Notes under the pieces: generated by a model | What the model saw: only the letters and a program-made list of their open reading frames with translations | Told to the model about the DNA's origin: nothing | Databases searched by the model: none | Part shown: positions 17,833 to 26,817 of the stretch, one piece after another | How positions within the stretch are numbered: position 1 is the stretch's first letter | Layout: every line of letters starts with the position of its first letter | Translations under genes and position numbers: made by a program | NCBI RefSeq assembly: GCF_005670685.2 | Contig: NZ_CP062008.1 | Span: 4,464,001 to 4,528,000, forward strand | Origin: Mycolicibacterium mucogenicum DSM 44124 | Lineage (GTDB): Bacteria; Actinomycetota; Actinomycetes; Mycobacteriales; Mycobacteriaceae | Length of the DNA: 64,000 nucleotides | Direction: 5' to 3'

Positions 17833-19320
17833 ATGGCGACGGTGCCAACCACCACCGACCCGACAGCGCGCCGAAAAGCTGTCAACCTGACCCGCGAGGA
17901 TGAGGGCTATCACAAGGGCCTCAAGCCGCGGCAGCTGCAAATGATCGCGATAGGCGGCGCCATCGGGACTGGCCTGTTCCTCGGGGCGGGCGGCCGACTG
18001 CACTCCGCAGGACCGGGCCTCTTCCTGGCATACGGGGTGTGCGGCATCTTCGTGTTCCTGATCCTGCGCGCCCTCGGCGAACTGGTGTTGCATCGGCCGT
18101 CATCGGGCTCGTTCGTCTCCTACGCGCGTGAATTCTTCGGCGAGAAAGCCGCCTACGTCGTCGGCTGGATGTATTTCCTCAACTGGGCGATGACCGCCAT
18201 CGTCGACACCACCGCGATCGCCACGTATTTCCATTTCTGGAAGGCGTTCGACGTCGTGCCGCAATGGGCGGTGGCGCTAATCGCGCTCGTGATCGTGCTG
18301 TCGGTCAACATGATTTCGGTCAAATGGTTCGGCGAGATGGAATTCTGGGCGGCGCTGATCAAGGTGATAGCGCTGATGGCGTTCCTGGTCGCAGGAACCA
18401 TCTTCCTGGCCGGACGCTTCAAGATCGACGGCCAGAGCACGGGATTCAGCATCTGGTCACATCAAGGCGGGCTGTTTCCCACCGGCGCGCTCCCACTGCT
18501 CATTGTCACCTCGGGGGTGGTATTCGCCTATGCCGCAGTTGAATTGGTGGGCACCGCCGCCGGTGAGACAGCTGAGCCCGAGAAGATCATGCCGCGCGCC
18601 ATCAACTCAGTCGTCGCTCGTATCGCGATCTTCTACGTCGGATCGGTGTCGCTGCTGGCATTACTGCTGCCTTACACCGCCTATAAGGCCGGCGAAAGTC
18701 CTTTCGTGACGTTCTTTTCCAAGATTGGCTTCGGCGGCGCCGGCGACATCATGAACATCGTCGTGCTCACCGCCGCGTTCTCCAGCCTCAACGCCGGCCT
18801 CTACTCAACCGGCCGCATCCTGCGGTCCATGGCAATGAATGGCAGCGCCCCGAAGTTCACCGCACGGATGTCCAAACGGGGCGTACCCTACGGCGGCATC
18901 CTGTTGACCTGTGCGATCTGCCTTTTCGGTGTGGTGCTCAACGCGTTCAACCCCGGTCAAGCCTTCGAGATCGTCCTGAATATGGCCGCTCTGGGCATCA
19001 TCGCCTCGTGGGGCACGATCGTGTTGTGCCAACTGCGACTGGTCAAGATGGCCAACGCCGGCACCATGAAACGACCAAAGTTCCGGATGCCATTCACCCC
19101 CTACAGCGGCTACCTCACCCTGGCGTTCCTCGTCGCCGTGCTGGTCTTGATGGCCTGCGACGCACCGGTGGGCACCTGGACGGTCGGGACACTCGTTGTG
19201 CTCATCCCAATGCTGATCGCCGGCTGGTATCTGGTGCGAGGGCGCGTGCGAGCCGTCGCGCAAGAACGCCTCGGCTATACCGGCGAGTTCCCCGTCATCG
19301 CCAACCCACAAGTGGATTGA
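17833..19320 (+). CDS. ansP: amino acid permease, probable L-asparagine permease
   Basis: A 495-residue protein with about 12 membrane segments. The N-terminal [26 protein letters not shown] block is the amino acid transporter (AAT) signature of the APC superfamily, followed by [39 protein letters not shown] in pieces characteristic of the AnsP/GabP/LysP group. Asparagine as substrate is inferred from its position between an asparaginase/regulator pair and aspartase, and from likeness to mycobacterial AnsP. The aspartase gene starts only 5 bp later, so both share a transcript. Confidence 0.85.
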   Translation: MATVPTTTDPTARRKAVNLTREDEGYHKGLKPRQLQMIAIGGAIGTGLFLGAGGRLHSAGPGLFLAYGVCGIFVFLILRALGELVLHRPSSGSFVSYAREFFGEKAAYVVGWMYFLNWAMTAIVDTTAIATYFHFWKAFDVVPQWAVALIALVIVLSVNMISVKWFGEMEFWAALIKVIALMAFLVAGTIFLAGRFKIDGQSTGFSIWSHQGGLFPTGALPLLIVTSGVVFAYAAVELVGTAAGETAEPEKIMPRAINSVVARIAIFYVGSVSLLALLLPYTAYKAGESPFVTFFSKIGFGGAGDIMNIVVLTAAFSSLNAGLYSTGRILRSMAMNGSAPKFTARMSKRGVPYGGILLTCAICLFGVVLNAFNPGQAFEIVLNMAALGIIASWGTIVLCQLRLVKMANAGTMKRPKFRMPFTPYSGYLTLAFLVAVLVLMACDAPVGTWTVGTLVVLIPMLIAGWYLVRGRVRAVAQERLGYTGEFPVIANPQVD

Positions 19321-19325
19321 GAGAA

Positions 19326-20744
19326 ATGAATACCCGCATCGAACATGACCTTCTGGGCGCCAAAGAGGTACCGGCCCAGGCCTATTGGGGCGTACACACC
19401 GCACGCGCGGTCGAAAACTTCCCGATCACCGGTACCACCATCGGCCGGTACGAGCACCTGATCTGCGCGCTTGCCGTGGTGAAACAAGCCGCGGCACGCA
19501 CCAACGCCGACTTCGGATTGCTCAGCGACGAACGGGCCGCGGCCATCGACCAGGCCTGCAACGAGATCCGCGCAGGCCAGTTGGCCGACCAATTCATCGT
19601 CGACGTCATCCAGGGCGGAGCCGGGACGTCGACGAACATGAACGCCAACGAGGTGATCGGCAACCGTGCGCTGCAGATCATGGGCCACGAAATCGGCCAG
19701 TATCAGTACCTGCATCCCGCTGACCATGTGAACATGAGCCAATCCACCAACGATGTCTATCCGACAGCGCTCAACATCGCCACGATTACCTCGTGTGACG
19801 GCCTGGATGCCGCAATGGCGCAGCTGATTTCGGCGTTTGACGACAAAGCCACGGAGTTCGATCGGGTCATAAAGATGGGCCGGACGCAGCTGCAGGACGC
19901 CGTGCCGATGACGCTGGGCCAGGAGATGCGCGGCTATGCGGTCACCATCAGTGAGGACCGCCAGCGGCTGGCCGAGTCGACTGCGCTGCTGCACGAAATC
20001 AATATGGGCGCAACGGCCATCGGAACCCGGCTCAACGCGCCGCCAGGCTACGTCGACGCGGTGTGTAAGCACCTGCGCGCACTGACTGAACTCCCTTTGG
20101 TGACTGCCGAGAATCTGATCGAGGCGACACAGGACCCCGGCGCGTTCGTCCATGTGTCGGGCATACTCAGGCGGATCGCGGTCAAGCTGTCCAAAATCTG
20201 CAACGATCTGCGGCTGCTGTCCTCAGGCCCTCGTGCCGGCCTCCACGAGATCAATCTGCCTGCAGTCCAAGCCGGTTCGAGCATCATGCCCGGAAAAGTA
20301 AACCCCGTCATCCCCGAGGTCGTCACTCAGGTGTGCTATTCGGTGATCGGCAACGACCTGACGATCACCATGGCCGCCGAGGCAGGCCAACTGCAGCTCA
20401 ACGCGTTCGAGCCGATCATCGCCCGATCGCTGTTCGAGAGCATCGCCCAACTCACCGCGGCGTGCCAGACGCTGACCACCCGATGCGTGCGGGGCATCAC
20501 CGCCAACGTCTCCACGATGGCCGCACACGTGCACCACTCGATCGGCCTTGCCACCGCGCTCAACCCCTACCTCGGCTACGCGAAGACCACCGACGTAGCG
20601 CGCGAAGCACTGGACAGCCACCGCAGCGTCGCCGACATCGTCCTCGAGCGCGGCTACCTCGGCGAACAGCAGCTCCGGCAGATCTTGGCGCCAGAGCGCC
20701 TCGCCAATCTCTCCAGCGACAGCGAGGCGGTGGTCAGTTCTTGA
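19326..20744 (+). CDS. aspA: aspartate ammonia-lyase (aspartase)
   Basis: A 472-residue protein from ATG 19326; the open frame continues upstream inside the permease gene but is not coding there. Fumarase/aspartase family signatures are clear: EVPAQAYWGVHTARAVENF, the TSTNMNANEVI block, HPADHVNMSQSTNDVYPTA, KMGRTQLQDAVPMTLGQE and GSSIMPGKVNP, which carries the catalytic loop. The aspartase rather than fumarase assignment follows from the MNTRIEHDLLGAKEVP start and the operon with asparagine uptake. It converts aspartate to fumarate and ammonia in the cytosol, completing the route to the TCA cycle. Confidence 0.92.
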   Translation: MNTRIEHDLLGAKEVPAQAYWGVHTARAVENFPITGTTIGRYEHLICALAVVKQAAARTNADFGLLSDERAAAIDQACNEIRAGQLADQFIVDVIQGGAGTSTNMNANEVIGNRALQIMGHEIGQYQYLHPADHVNMSQSTNDVYPTALNIATITSCDGLDAAMAQLISAFDDKATEFDRVIKMGRTQLQDAVPMTLGQEMRGYAVTISEDRQRLAESTALLHEINMGATAIGTRLNAPPGYVDAVCKHLRALTELPLVTAENLIEATQDPGAFVHVSGILRRIAVKLSKICNDLRLLSSGPRAGLHEINLPAVQAGSSIMPGKVNPVIPEVVTQVCYSVIGNDLTITMAAEAGQLQLNAFEPIIARSLFESIAQLTAACQTLTTRCVRGITANVSTMAAHVHHSIGLATALNPYLGYAKTTDVAREALDSHRSVADIVLERGYLGEQQLRQILAPERLANLSSDSEAVVSS

Positions 20745-20762
20745 AATGCTTGTCAGCCCTGA

Positions 20763-20783
20763 TCATCTGAACTGGGCAGATGA
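20763..20783 (+). terminator. short hairpin after aspA
   Basis: TCATCTG (20763-20769) and CAGATGA (20777-20783) pair around a 7-base loop, 19 bp after the aspartase stop. It is weak and without a U-tract. Confidence 0.3.
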
Positions 20784-20917
20784 CGACGTTCCCACTCGCA
20801 TGACAGACCACCTGCTCGCGCTGTGACAGTGATGGTGTGCGATCAGGTCGGTGACACGCAGCAGACGACAATGGCGTGAATCGGTGCGCGACGAAACTCT
20901 GATCGTCGCCGACCGCT

Positions 20918-21184
20918 TCAGATCGCGATCTGATCGTCACCGTCACCGCGCCAGACCGCCACGGCCTTATCCAGTGACAAGCCCAGCGCATCGCACAGGC
21001 CGACCACCGTACCGAAGCTGGGGCTGGGCAGCCTGCCGACTTCGATCTTGCGCAGCGTCTCCGGTGAGATGCCCGCGTTCCGGGCGATCACCTCGGGCGC
21101 ACGGCCGGCGCGCGCAGTCCTGATCAACGCACCGAGGCGCTGCCCGGCTCGGATCTGTTCGGGACTGAGCGGTATACGCACCAT
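20918..21184 (-). CDS. XRE-family helix-turn-helix regulator
   Basis: An 88-residue protein from ATG 21184; the frame is open much further, but that part lies over the divergent gene. The XRE helix-turn-helix covers residues about 13-70: LGALIRTARAGRAPEVIARNAGISPETLRKIEVGRLPSPSFGTV, in pieces fitting a phage-repressor fold. The C-terminus is short and acidic (WRGDGDDQIAI). It is divergent from a methionine aminopeptidase gene, and the 84-bp gap holds two copies of GGTATnnnnATACC, so it very likely represses itself and that gene. Confidence 0.85.
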   Translation of the reverse strand: MVRIPLSPEQIRAGQRLGALIRTARAGRAPEVIARNAGISPETLRKIEVGRLPSPSFGTVVGLCDALGLSLDKAVAVWRGDGDDQIAI

Positions 21185-21196
21185 GTGGACAGCATA

Positions 21197-21214
21197 GTGG
21201 TATTCAAATACCAC
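21197..21214. promoter_or_regulatory. operator 1 of the XRE/methionine aminopeptidase pair
   Basis: GTGGTATTCAAATACCAC is a perfect palindrome of 18 bp. Its core GGTATnnnnATACC (21199-21212) is repeated 35 bp downstream. It lies 13 bp from the XRE start codon, so binding here would block that promoter. Confidence 0.7.
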
Positions 21215-21233
21215 TGCTGGTACCGTCGCGCAT

Positions 21234-21247
21234 GGTATAAAAATACC
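21234..21247. promoter_or_regulatory. operator 2 of the XRE/methionine aminopeptidase pair
   Basis: GGTATAAAAATACC has the same 5-base arms and 4-base spacer as operator 1. It lies 22 bp before the aminopeptidase start, overlapping where its promoter or 5' leader should be. Confidence 0.65.
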
Positions 21248-21268
21248 GCGTCGAGATGGAGTCCACGC

Positions 21269-22039
21269 ATGATCGAACTGAAGACCGCCAACGAGATCGA
21301 CAAGATGGCGGTCACCGGTGAATTCGTCGCGCAGACACTCGCGACGCTGGCGCGCGCAGCCGAACCTGGCGTGAATCTGATGCAGCTCGAGCGTCGGGCC
21401 AGAGCGCTGGTCGCCGACCGCGGCGCGACGAGTTGCTATTGGGACTACGCACCGTCGTTCGGCCGCGGCCCGTTCCGCAACGTGATCTGCCTGTCGGTCA
21501 ATGACGGTGTGCTGCACGGACTTCCGCACGACTACGTGCTGCGTGATGGCGATCTGCTCAAGATGGACTTCGCAGTGTCCATCGACGGGTGGGCCGCTGA
21601 CTCCGCCGTCACTGTCATCGTCGGTGACAACGCCGACGACGCCGACACCGCACTTGTGGAATCCACGAGACGGGCCCTCAGCGCGGCTGTCGCGGCCGCG
21701 GTTCCCGGTGGCCACCTCGGCGACATCTCGGCGGCCATCTCCGATGTCGCCTCTGCCTGCGGATACGCCGTCAACACCGATTACGGCGGCCACGGCATCG
21801 GTCGCACCATGCACGAGGACCCGCACGTGCCCAATCGCGGTAAGCGCGGTCGCGGGCTCCGGCTTCAACCGGGCATGTGCCTCGCGCTCGAACCGTGGTG
21901 GTCGCGCGGATCGAACCGGTTGGTCAAAGACGCCGACGGCTGGACCTTGCGGTCAGCCGACGGCTCCAACACCGCACATTCCGAGCACACCGTCGCCATC
22001 ACCGAGGCGGGGCCGCGCGTACTCACCGCACTCGGGTGA
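21269..22039 (+). CDS. map: type I methionine aminopeptidase
   Basis: A 256-residue protein from ATG 21269 (GGAG 8 bases upstream). The pita-bread metallopeptidase residues are visible: the substrate His in NDGVLHGLP, metal Asp in MDFAVSIDGWAADSAV, His in YGGHGIGRTMHEDPHVPN and the Glu residues in ALEPWW and TAHSEHTVAITE. It removes N-terminal Met from new proteins and needs two divalent metals. Housekeeping Map genes are normally elsewhere near translation genes, so this copy, paired with a repressor, is probably an extra regulated one. Confidence 0.9.
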   Translation: MIELKTANEIDKMAVTGEFVAQTLATLARAAEPGVNLMQLERRARALVADRGATSCYWDYAPSFGRGPFRNVICLSVNDGVLHGLPHDYVLRDGDLLKMDFAVSIDGWAADSAVTVIVGDNADDADTALVESTRRALSAAVAAAVPGGHLGDISAAISDVASACGYAVNTDYGGHGIGRTMHEDPHVPNRGKRGRGLRLQPGMCLALEPWWSRGSNRLVKDADGWTLRSADGSNTAHSEHTVAITEAGPRVLTALG

Positions 22040-23035
22040 CTCCGCCTACAACACGGTTCTCACTGGTACGCACGCTACAAGCGGCGCTCGACCCACCCGA
22101 TGTCGTCTACGAGCCAGAAAGTTCAGCGACCGAATAGCCCGATAACCTAGCGAACAACCACGAACTTGGCGCCATCGCTGCGCGGCACCCGGACGAAGAC
22201 AACACCACGGCGACTGGTGAGGTGTCGCGAGTCGTTGCGGAGAACAACTTGTGATGGTCGACGTGGCTCGATACGCGGTAGTCGCTCGAGATGTGGTGTC
22301 ACGACCCATCACAGCGCACGGGTCGGGAATTCCATACGGTCGTCCTCGCGGGGTTGGTGAAAGGCATTGTCCCGCGTCAAGTGAAAGGCGCCAATGGCTT
22401 TCGTGATCCGACCCCAAAGGAGACGGAGGAGCCTCGGTGGACCCCGCTACGTCGCGATAGCGAGACCAGAGCACGACGTGCATTTGATCGTCGGTTCGGG
22501 CTACTTCACTCCGTTCGGCCGTTAAATCTCATCCGGGGCATCGCCGTTCGTCGTCGACATCGACTCCGCCCTCAAGTCTGGCAGCGGCTAGCAGAGATCA
22601 TCGGTCAACCGCCGATCATGGCCACCTATGTCGGGTATCGATAACCTGAACACACCGTCAGAGTCAGCACCAATAGCGCTGCCGCACTGGAATATTCATA
22701 GCTGCCGAGGTATCGGCAGGCCGCCCGGGTCAGTCGCGCTAGACGACGAAGAGCCTCATTCTGCGACATCCAAGCTGTCGAGAACGTGGGACCGTATGCG
22801 TTCCGCAGCCAGAAATCCAGCGCGCGCCGGGCGCCGGGCCAACGCGGCCTCTCATCGAGTTGGCAATTTTGCCAAGTTGTGCCATCTCAAATGAGAATTT
22901 GCCACCCAGATTGAGAAGTGACACCCTCCACTTTCAACATATAGCGCACCTGGGGGCTTGTGGCAAGACCCCCCTCACGCTCCAGAATCGCTGGGCTGCA
23001 ACGTAACTGCAGCTGGATCGTCTTGAGGGGGACGC
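22040..23035. other. 996-bp region with no supported gene, possibly degenerate
   Basis: Short frames on both strands have mixed codon bias and no ribosome sites; composition is less GC-biased than neighbouring genes. The right end (22860-22925) resembles a transposon end. The region may be a decayed insertion, but I cannot identify any remnant protein. Confidence 0.45.
22860..22925. mobile_element. possible terminal sequence of an IS21-like element
   Basis: Read on the minus strand from 22925 inward, the sequence begins TGTCACTTCTCAATC, then shows TGGCAAATTCTCATTTGAGA and a related TGGCACAACTTGGCAAAAT block. IS21-family ends carry a TG start and several such internal repeated subunits. No istA/istB coding remnant and no second end are seen in the window, so this is a lone end at best. 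Confidence 0.35.
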
Positions 23036-24496
23036 ATGACGAATATTGACGTGATCATCGTGGGCGCGGGACCGACCGGCCTGACGCTCGCCACCGAACT
23101 CTGTTTGACCGGGATCAAACCGCTTGTTCTGGAACGGCTCACCGACATCCGCGAGGTCGCCAAAGCCGGCGGGATCGGCGGCCAGATCCTCAACCTGCTG
23201 CGCTACCGGGAACTCGGTGACCCGCTCAATGACGCTGCTGGCCCGCCCGTCACTGCCAAGCTTCCGTTCGGCGGCATCCACGTCGATCTCACTCAACTGG
23301 ACGAGTCGCCGATGCAGGTGCAGCGACTCCCCCAGCCTCGGCTCGAAGCCCTCCTGCAGGACTACGCACGCAACCTCGGCGTCGAGGTCCGGCGCGGACA
23401 CGAGGTCGTCGGCCTGCAGCAGGACGACGACGCCGTGCATCTCGAGGTCCGCGGTCCGGACGGCCCGTACCGCGTCAGCGCCCCGTACGTCGTGGGCTGC
23501 GACGGGGTGCGCAGCCGGGTGCGGGCGCTGGCTGGCATCGGCTTCCCGGGCATCGTTTACCCCGAGATCCACCGGATGGCCACCGTCACGTGGCCGCGCG
23601 AGATCACCGTCCGCGACGACGGCGACTACGACGCGCCGGGCTATGGCCGCCTGCCGTGGGGCTACAGCCAGACCGAGGGCGGCATCTTCGCCATCGCGTC
23701 GTCGGAGCCCGGATGGCTGGGCCTGTACACCAGCGAGGCGCCCGATCACGACTACGACGATGACGACCCGATGACGTTGGACGAATTCCGCGCCAGCGTC
23801 CGCCGCGTGCTCGGGGTGGATCTCCCGCTCGGCGAACCGCGACGGCTCACCCGGTTCACGTACGCGGCCCGGCACACCGAGCGCTACGTGGCGGGACGGG
23901 TGCTGCTGGCCGGTGACACGGCGCATCAGATTCCGACGGGCGGTGTCGCGGTATCGGCCGGGATGCTCGACGGGGTGAACGTGGCCTGGAAGCTCGCCGC
24001 GACACTCCGGGGCTGGGCACCGCCCTGCCTGCTCGAGACCTACCACTCCGAACGGCACCTCGCCGGCGAACGCCTGCTGCTGCACGCGCAGGCCCAGGTG
24101 TCGTTGCGGCGCGGCTACGACCCCGCAGATGAGGCGCTGCGAAAAGTGTTCAGCGAGCTGCTCTCCGACGCGCCTGCTCTCGCGCGTGTCGGCGCGATGA
24201 TCGCCGCGTCTGACGTCCGGTATCCGATGCCCGGCACGGAGTCACACCCGCTCGCCGGGACGTTCGCCTCGCACCTGTCCGACGACGTCGTGGCGGCGCT
24301 GCGCGCGGCGCGACCCGTCTTCGTCGGGCCGGCGGAGCTGTGCGATGTCGCGGCGCCGTGGGCGGACCGCGTCCACATCATCAGTCGCCAAACCGACGCT
24401 CTGCTGATCCGCCCGGACGCACACATCGCGTGGGCCGGCGCCTCCGATGCGGGGCTGCGGGAGGCGCTGACGTATTGGTTCGGCGATCCGCGATGA
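23036..24496 (+). CDS. FAD-dependent aromatic-hydroxylase-type monooxygenase
   Basis: A 486-residue protein of the PHBH/Rox-like group A flavoprotein monooxygenases. The N-terminal FAD motif is GAGPTG (residues 9-14 region), followed by the DG motif YVVGCDGVRSRVR and the GD motif GRVLLAGDTAHQIPTGG near residue 300. The C-terminal 100 residues form the thioredoxin-like tail typical of PheA/TfdB and rifampicin monooxygenase relatives. It would hydroxylate an aromatic substrate with NAD(P)H and O2. The substrate is unknown. It is followed after 52 bp by a DUF899 and a SRPBCC gene, probably co-transcribed. Confidence 0.85.
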   Translation: MTNIDVIIVGAGPTGLTLATELCLTGIKPLVLERLTDIREVAKAGGIGGQILNLLRYRELGDPLNDAAGPPVTAKLPFGGIHVDLTQLDESPMQVQRLPQPRLEALLQDYARNLGVEVRRGHEVVGLQQDDDAVHLEVRGPDGPYRVSAPYVVGCDGVRSRVRALAGIGFPGIVYPEIHRMATVTWPREITVRDDGDYDAPGYGRLPWGYSQTEGGIFAIASSEPGWLGLYTSEAPDHDYDDDDPMTLDEFRASVRRVLGVDLPLGEPRRLTRFTYAARHTERYVAGRVLLAGDTAHQIPTGGVAVSAGMLDGVNVAWKLAATLRGWAPPCLLETYHSERHLAGERLLLHAQAQVSLRRGYDPADEALRKVFSELLSDAPALARVGAMIAASDVRYPMPGTESHPLAGTFASHLSDDVVAALRAARPVFVGPAELCDVAAPWADRVHIISRQTDALLIRPDAHIAWAGASDAGLREALTYWFGDPR

Positions 24497-24548
24497 GTAT
24501 TCGCGCCCGCATCGGTCTATCCAATGGACGCAACCTTCAGGAGGCACT

Positions 24549-25256
24549 ATGACCGAGCAGACCGCCCTGCCGTCGGTGGTCGACCAGGACACCTGGCGGA
24601 CCGCCCTCGACGACCTGCGCCGCCGCGAAAAGGCCGCGACGCGCGAACTCGACGCCATCGCCGCACAACGGCGCCGGCTGCCGATGGTCGAGCTGCCCGA
24701 ATACACCTTGATCGGCGCCGATGGTCCGACCCGCTTGGCCGACATCTTCGACGGCCGGTCGCAACTGATCGTCTACAACCACATGTGGACCGACGGCACC
24801 GAGTGGCAGTGCCCCGGATGCACCGGCTTCACCTCTCAATTCACGCGCCTGGATTTCCTGGCCAACTACGACGCCCGGTTCGTCATCGTCACCAACGGGC
24901 CCATCGAGGAAGCCCTGGCCTACAAGGCCAAAGTGGGCAACAAGATGGATTGGTACTCGTCGTCGGAGAGCAGTTTTGGGTCGGACATGGGCGCCCCGCC
25001 CGGCGCCGGCTTTGCCGTCAATGTGTTTCTGCGACATGGCGATACGGTCTACCGCACCTGGCATACCGACGGTCGCGGCTGCGAACAGCTGGGCCACAGT
25101 TTCGCGTTGATCGACGTTCTGCCCTACGGCCGCCAGGAGCAGTGGCAGGATTCGCCTGAAGGCTGGCCGCAGTCGCCGACGTACTCCAAATGGGCCAGTT
25201 CGCAGGACATTGCCCGCGCATACGGAACCAACGGACAGAAGGGACAAAACCGATGA
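24549..25256 (+). CDS. DUF899 family thioredoxin-like protein
   Basis: A 235-residue protein; AGGAGG lies just before the ATG. It has the DUF899 hallmarks: an N-terminal KAATRELDAIAAQRRRLPMVE helix, YNHMWTDG and a WQCPGCTGFTSQF block with a CxxC-like pair, then GAPPGAGFAVNVFLRHGDTVYRTWHT. The fold is thioredoxin-like, but the biochemical role is not established. It overlaps the next gene by ATGA, so the two products may act together. Confidence 0.82.
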   Translation: MTEQTALPSVVDQDTWRTALDDLRRREKAATRELDAIAAQRRRLPMVELPEYTLIGADGPTRLADIFDGRSQLIVYNHMWTDGTEWQCPGCTGFTSQFTRLDFLANYDARFVIVTNGPIEEALAYKAKVGNKMDWYSSSESSFGSDMGAPPGAGFAVNVFLRHGDTVYRTWHTDGRGCEQLGHSFALIDVLPYGRQEQWQDSPEGWPQSPTYSKWASSQDIARAYGTNGQKGQNR

Positions 25257-25738
25257 CCAGCAGCTCAGTTGCCCAGGAACGCTTCGTCGCCACCCGCACC
25301 ATCGCCGCGCCGCCCGCCGCGGTCTTCGCGGTGCTGGCCAACCCGGCGCGGCACAAGGAAACCGAGCCCGGCGACTGGGTTCGCGACGCCGTCGACACCG
25401 CACCGATCACAGGAGCCGGCCAGGTCTTCGCCATGAACATGTACCTGGACCAGGCCGGCGGCGACTACGTCACGTACAACCTGGTGACGGATTTCGAGCC
25501 TGATAAGACCGTCGGCTGGGCGACCGGCAGTCTGGACGAGTCGGGACAGCACCTCCCCGGCGGTTGGTGGTGGCGCTACGACCTGGCCCCGAACAGCGAC
25601 GGCACCGATGTCACCCTCACGTACGACTGGACCGAGACACCGCAGGCCTTCCGCGATCAGATCGGCGGCATGCCGCCGTTCCCGCTCGGGTTCATCGAGG
25701 AGTCGCTCGCCGCTCTCGACCGCGCCGTCACCGGCTAA
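25253..25738 (+). CDS. SRPBCC (START-like/polyketide cyclase) family protein
   Basis: A 161-residue protein from ATG 25253, inside the DUF899 stop. It has the SRPBCC start FVATRTIAAPPAAVFAVLANPARHKET and the later WWWRYDLAPNSDGTDVTLTYDWTETP strands, typical of the hydrophobic-cavity fold that binds lipids or aromatic ligands. Such proteins often appear beside aromatic monooxygenases. The ligand is unknown. A strong hairpin follows 14 bp after the stop, closing the operon. Confidence 0.82.
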   Translation: MTSSSVAQERFVATRTIAAPPAAVFAVLANPARHKETEPGDWVRDAVDTAPITGAGQVFAMNMYLDQAGGDYVTYNLVTDFEPDKTVGWATGSLDESGQHLPGGWWWRYDLAPNSDGTDVTLTYDWTETPQAFRDQIGGMPPFPLGFIEESLAALDRAVTG

Positions 25739-25751
25739 GACGCACGCCACT

Positions 25752-25800
25752 CCCTCTGCGCGAGAAATGTTGCACAGCAACGTATTTGTCGCGCAGAGGG
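25752..25800. terminator. long hairpin ending the monooxygenase operon
   Basis: CCCTCTGCGCGA (25752-25763) pairs perfectly with 25789-25800. Inside it, AAAT pairs with ATTT and GTTGC with GCAAC around ACA, with small internal mismatches, so nearly the whole 49 bases fold into one stem. Confidence 0.65.
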
Positions 25801-25995
25801 CGGGGCGGTCGTCGGCTCGCCGACCCCGGTTTCGACTCGCGGGTGTCACCTGCGTAGCGTGCTGTTCATTGCGTCGGCTCGACGGGGCACCTCCTGTCTG
25901 ATTTGGTCCTGCGCGTTTCCCGCGTATGCTTGATCCATCGGCGGTACTTCGTCGCGTGGCGGTTCAAAGCCACGCCGTCGCCGATTCGAAGTAGT

Positions 25996-26014
25996 TTGAC
26001 CGATTCGCGGTCAA
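25996..26014. promoter_or_regulatory. small inverted repeat before the DUF5994 gene
   Basis: TTGACC (25996-26001) and GGTCAA (26009-26014) flank 7 bases and lie just before the ribosome site of the next gene. An operator or leader hairpin is possible; support is weak. Confidence 0.25.
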
Positions 26015-26029
26015 GGCAGGAGCGTCGCA

Positions 26030-26485
26030 ATGACGCCGCAACATGACCGCACGTCCCCAATTCAACGCACGTCGCCGACGCAGACTCCACGATTGCGGTT
26101 GAAGCCCAAGGCTCCCCACAGTGGATACGTCGACGGGGCGTGGTGGCCGCACAGCAGCAACCTGAGCACCGAACTGCCCGACCTGTTGGCCGTGCTGTCG
26201 GTGCGCCTCGGACGGATCGACCGGGTGCTCTACAACGTGCACGAGTGGTCCTCCGCCCCCACCAAACTCGCGGCAGGCGGACGGCGGGTACGCCTCGACG
26301 GTTACCAGCGCCAGCCGATCAACACCGTTGAAGTGGTTGGACTCGACCGCGACCGGATCGTGCTCCTGACGGTGCCCGTCGACACGGACCCGGCAGAAGC
26401 CCATTGCGCACTTATGAACGCCGCACAGCCCAACGACCACACGACGGTGTCGGGCATTCTCGCGGCAGCGCAGCACGCGGACTAG
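26030..26485 (+). CDS. DUF5994 family protein
   Basis: A 151-residue protein; AGGAG lies 7 bases before the ATG. The family core is recognisable: RLRLKPKAPHSGYVDGAWWPHSSNLSTELPDLLAVLSVRLGRIDRVLYN, in pieces shared with the gene at 26807-27298 (DGAWWP, then LxxLLxVLxxRLGxI). The N-terminal 18 residues are polar and variable. It has no signal peptide or membrane segment. Function is unknown. It sits 83 bp upstream of a cold-shock gene. Confidence 0.72.
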   Translation: MTPQHDRTSPIQRTSPTQTPRLRLKPKAPHSGYVDGAWWPHSSNLSTELPDLLAVLSVRLGRIDRVLYNVHEWSSAPTKLAAGGRRVRLDGYQRQPINTVEVVGLDRDRIVLLTVPVDTDPAEAHCALMNAAQPNDHTTVSGILAAAQHAD

Positions 26486-26568
26486 CGATTCTTCGCTTCT
26501 TGCGCTGAATCACAACAGATTTGGATGCGGACGTTCGCATCCATGTTCAAAAAGAAAGTAGTAGTCAC

Positions 26569-26772
26569 ATGACCGAAGGAACCGTGAAGTGGTTCAACGA
26601 CGCTAAGGGCTTCGGCTTCATCTCCCCCGACGGCGGTGCGCCCGATGTTTTCGTGCACCACACCGAAATCCTGGGCGCCGGCTTCCGCTCGCTCGAGGAG
26701 AATCAGCGAGTGAAGTTCGATGTCACCCAGGGCAACAAGGGCCCGCAGGCCGTCGGCGTCACCACGCTCTGA
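26569..26772 (+). CDS. cspA: cold-shock protein, CspA family
   Basis: A 67-residue protein, the same length as CspA of M. tuberculosis. The RNA-binding motifs RNP1 (KGFGFISPD) and RNP2 (VFVHHTEI) are intact, with the N-terminal [11 protein letters not shown] and C-terminal GPQAVGV blocks. It is a nucleic-acid chaperone that melts RNA secondary structure. The 80-bp leader before the ATG is fairly AT-rich with AAAAAGAAAGTAG and no obvious Shine-Dalgarno, which suggests leader-based control. A perfect 15-bp hairpin follows the stop. Confidence 0.93.
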   Translation: MTEGTVKWFNDAKGFGFISPDGGAPDVFVHHTEILGAGFRSLEENQRVKFDVTQGNKGPQAVGVTTL

Positions 26773-26784
26773 TTCCCGCGGAAA

Positions 26785-26817
26785 TTCTGGACTGACGCGC
26801 CACGCGTCAGTCCAGAA
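26785..26817. terminator. perfect 15-bp hairpin between cspA and the convergent DUF5994 gene
   Basis: TTCTGGACTGACGCG (26785-26799) is the exact reverse complement of 26803-26817, with a 3-base loop, 12 bp after the cspA stop. The right arm overlaps the last codons of the minus-strand gene, so it can serve both directions. Confidence 0.75.

Noticed and set aside
22046..22483. A 145-codon minus-strand frame in the 22-23 kb gap
   Set aside because: No ribosome site, weak codon bias and no recognisable motif; treated as non-coding.
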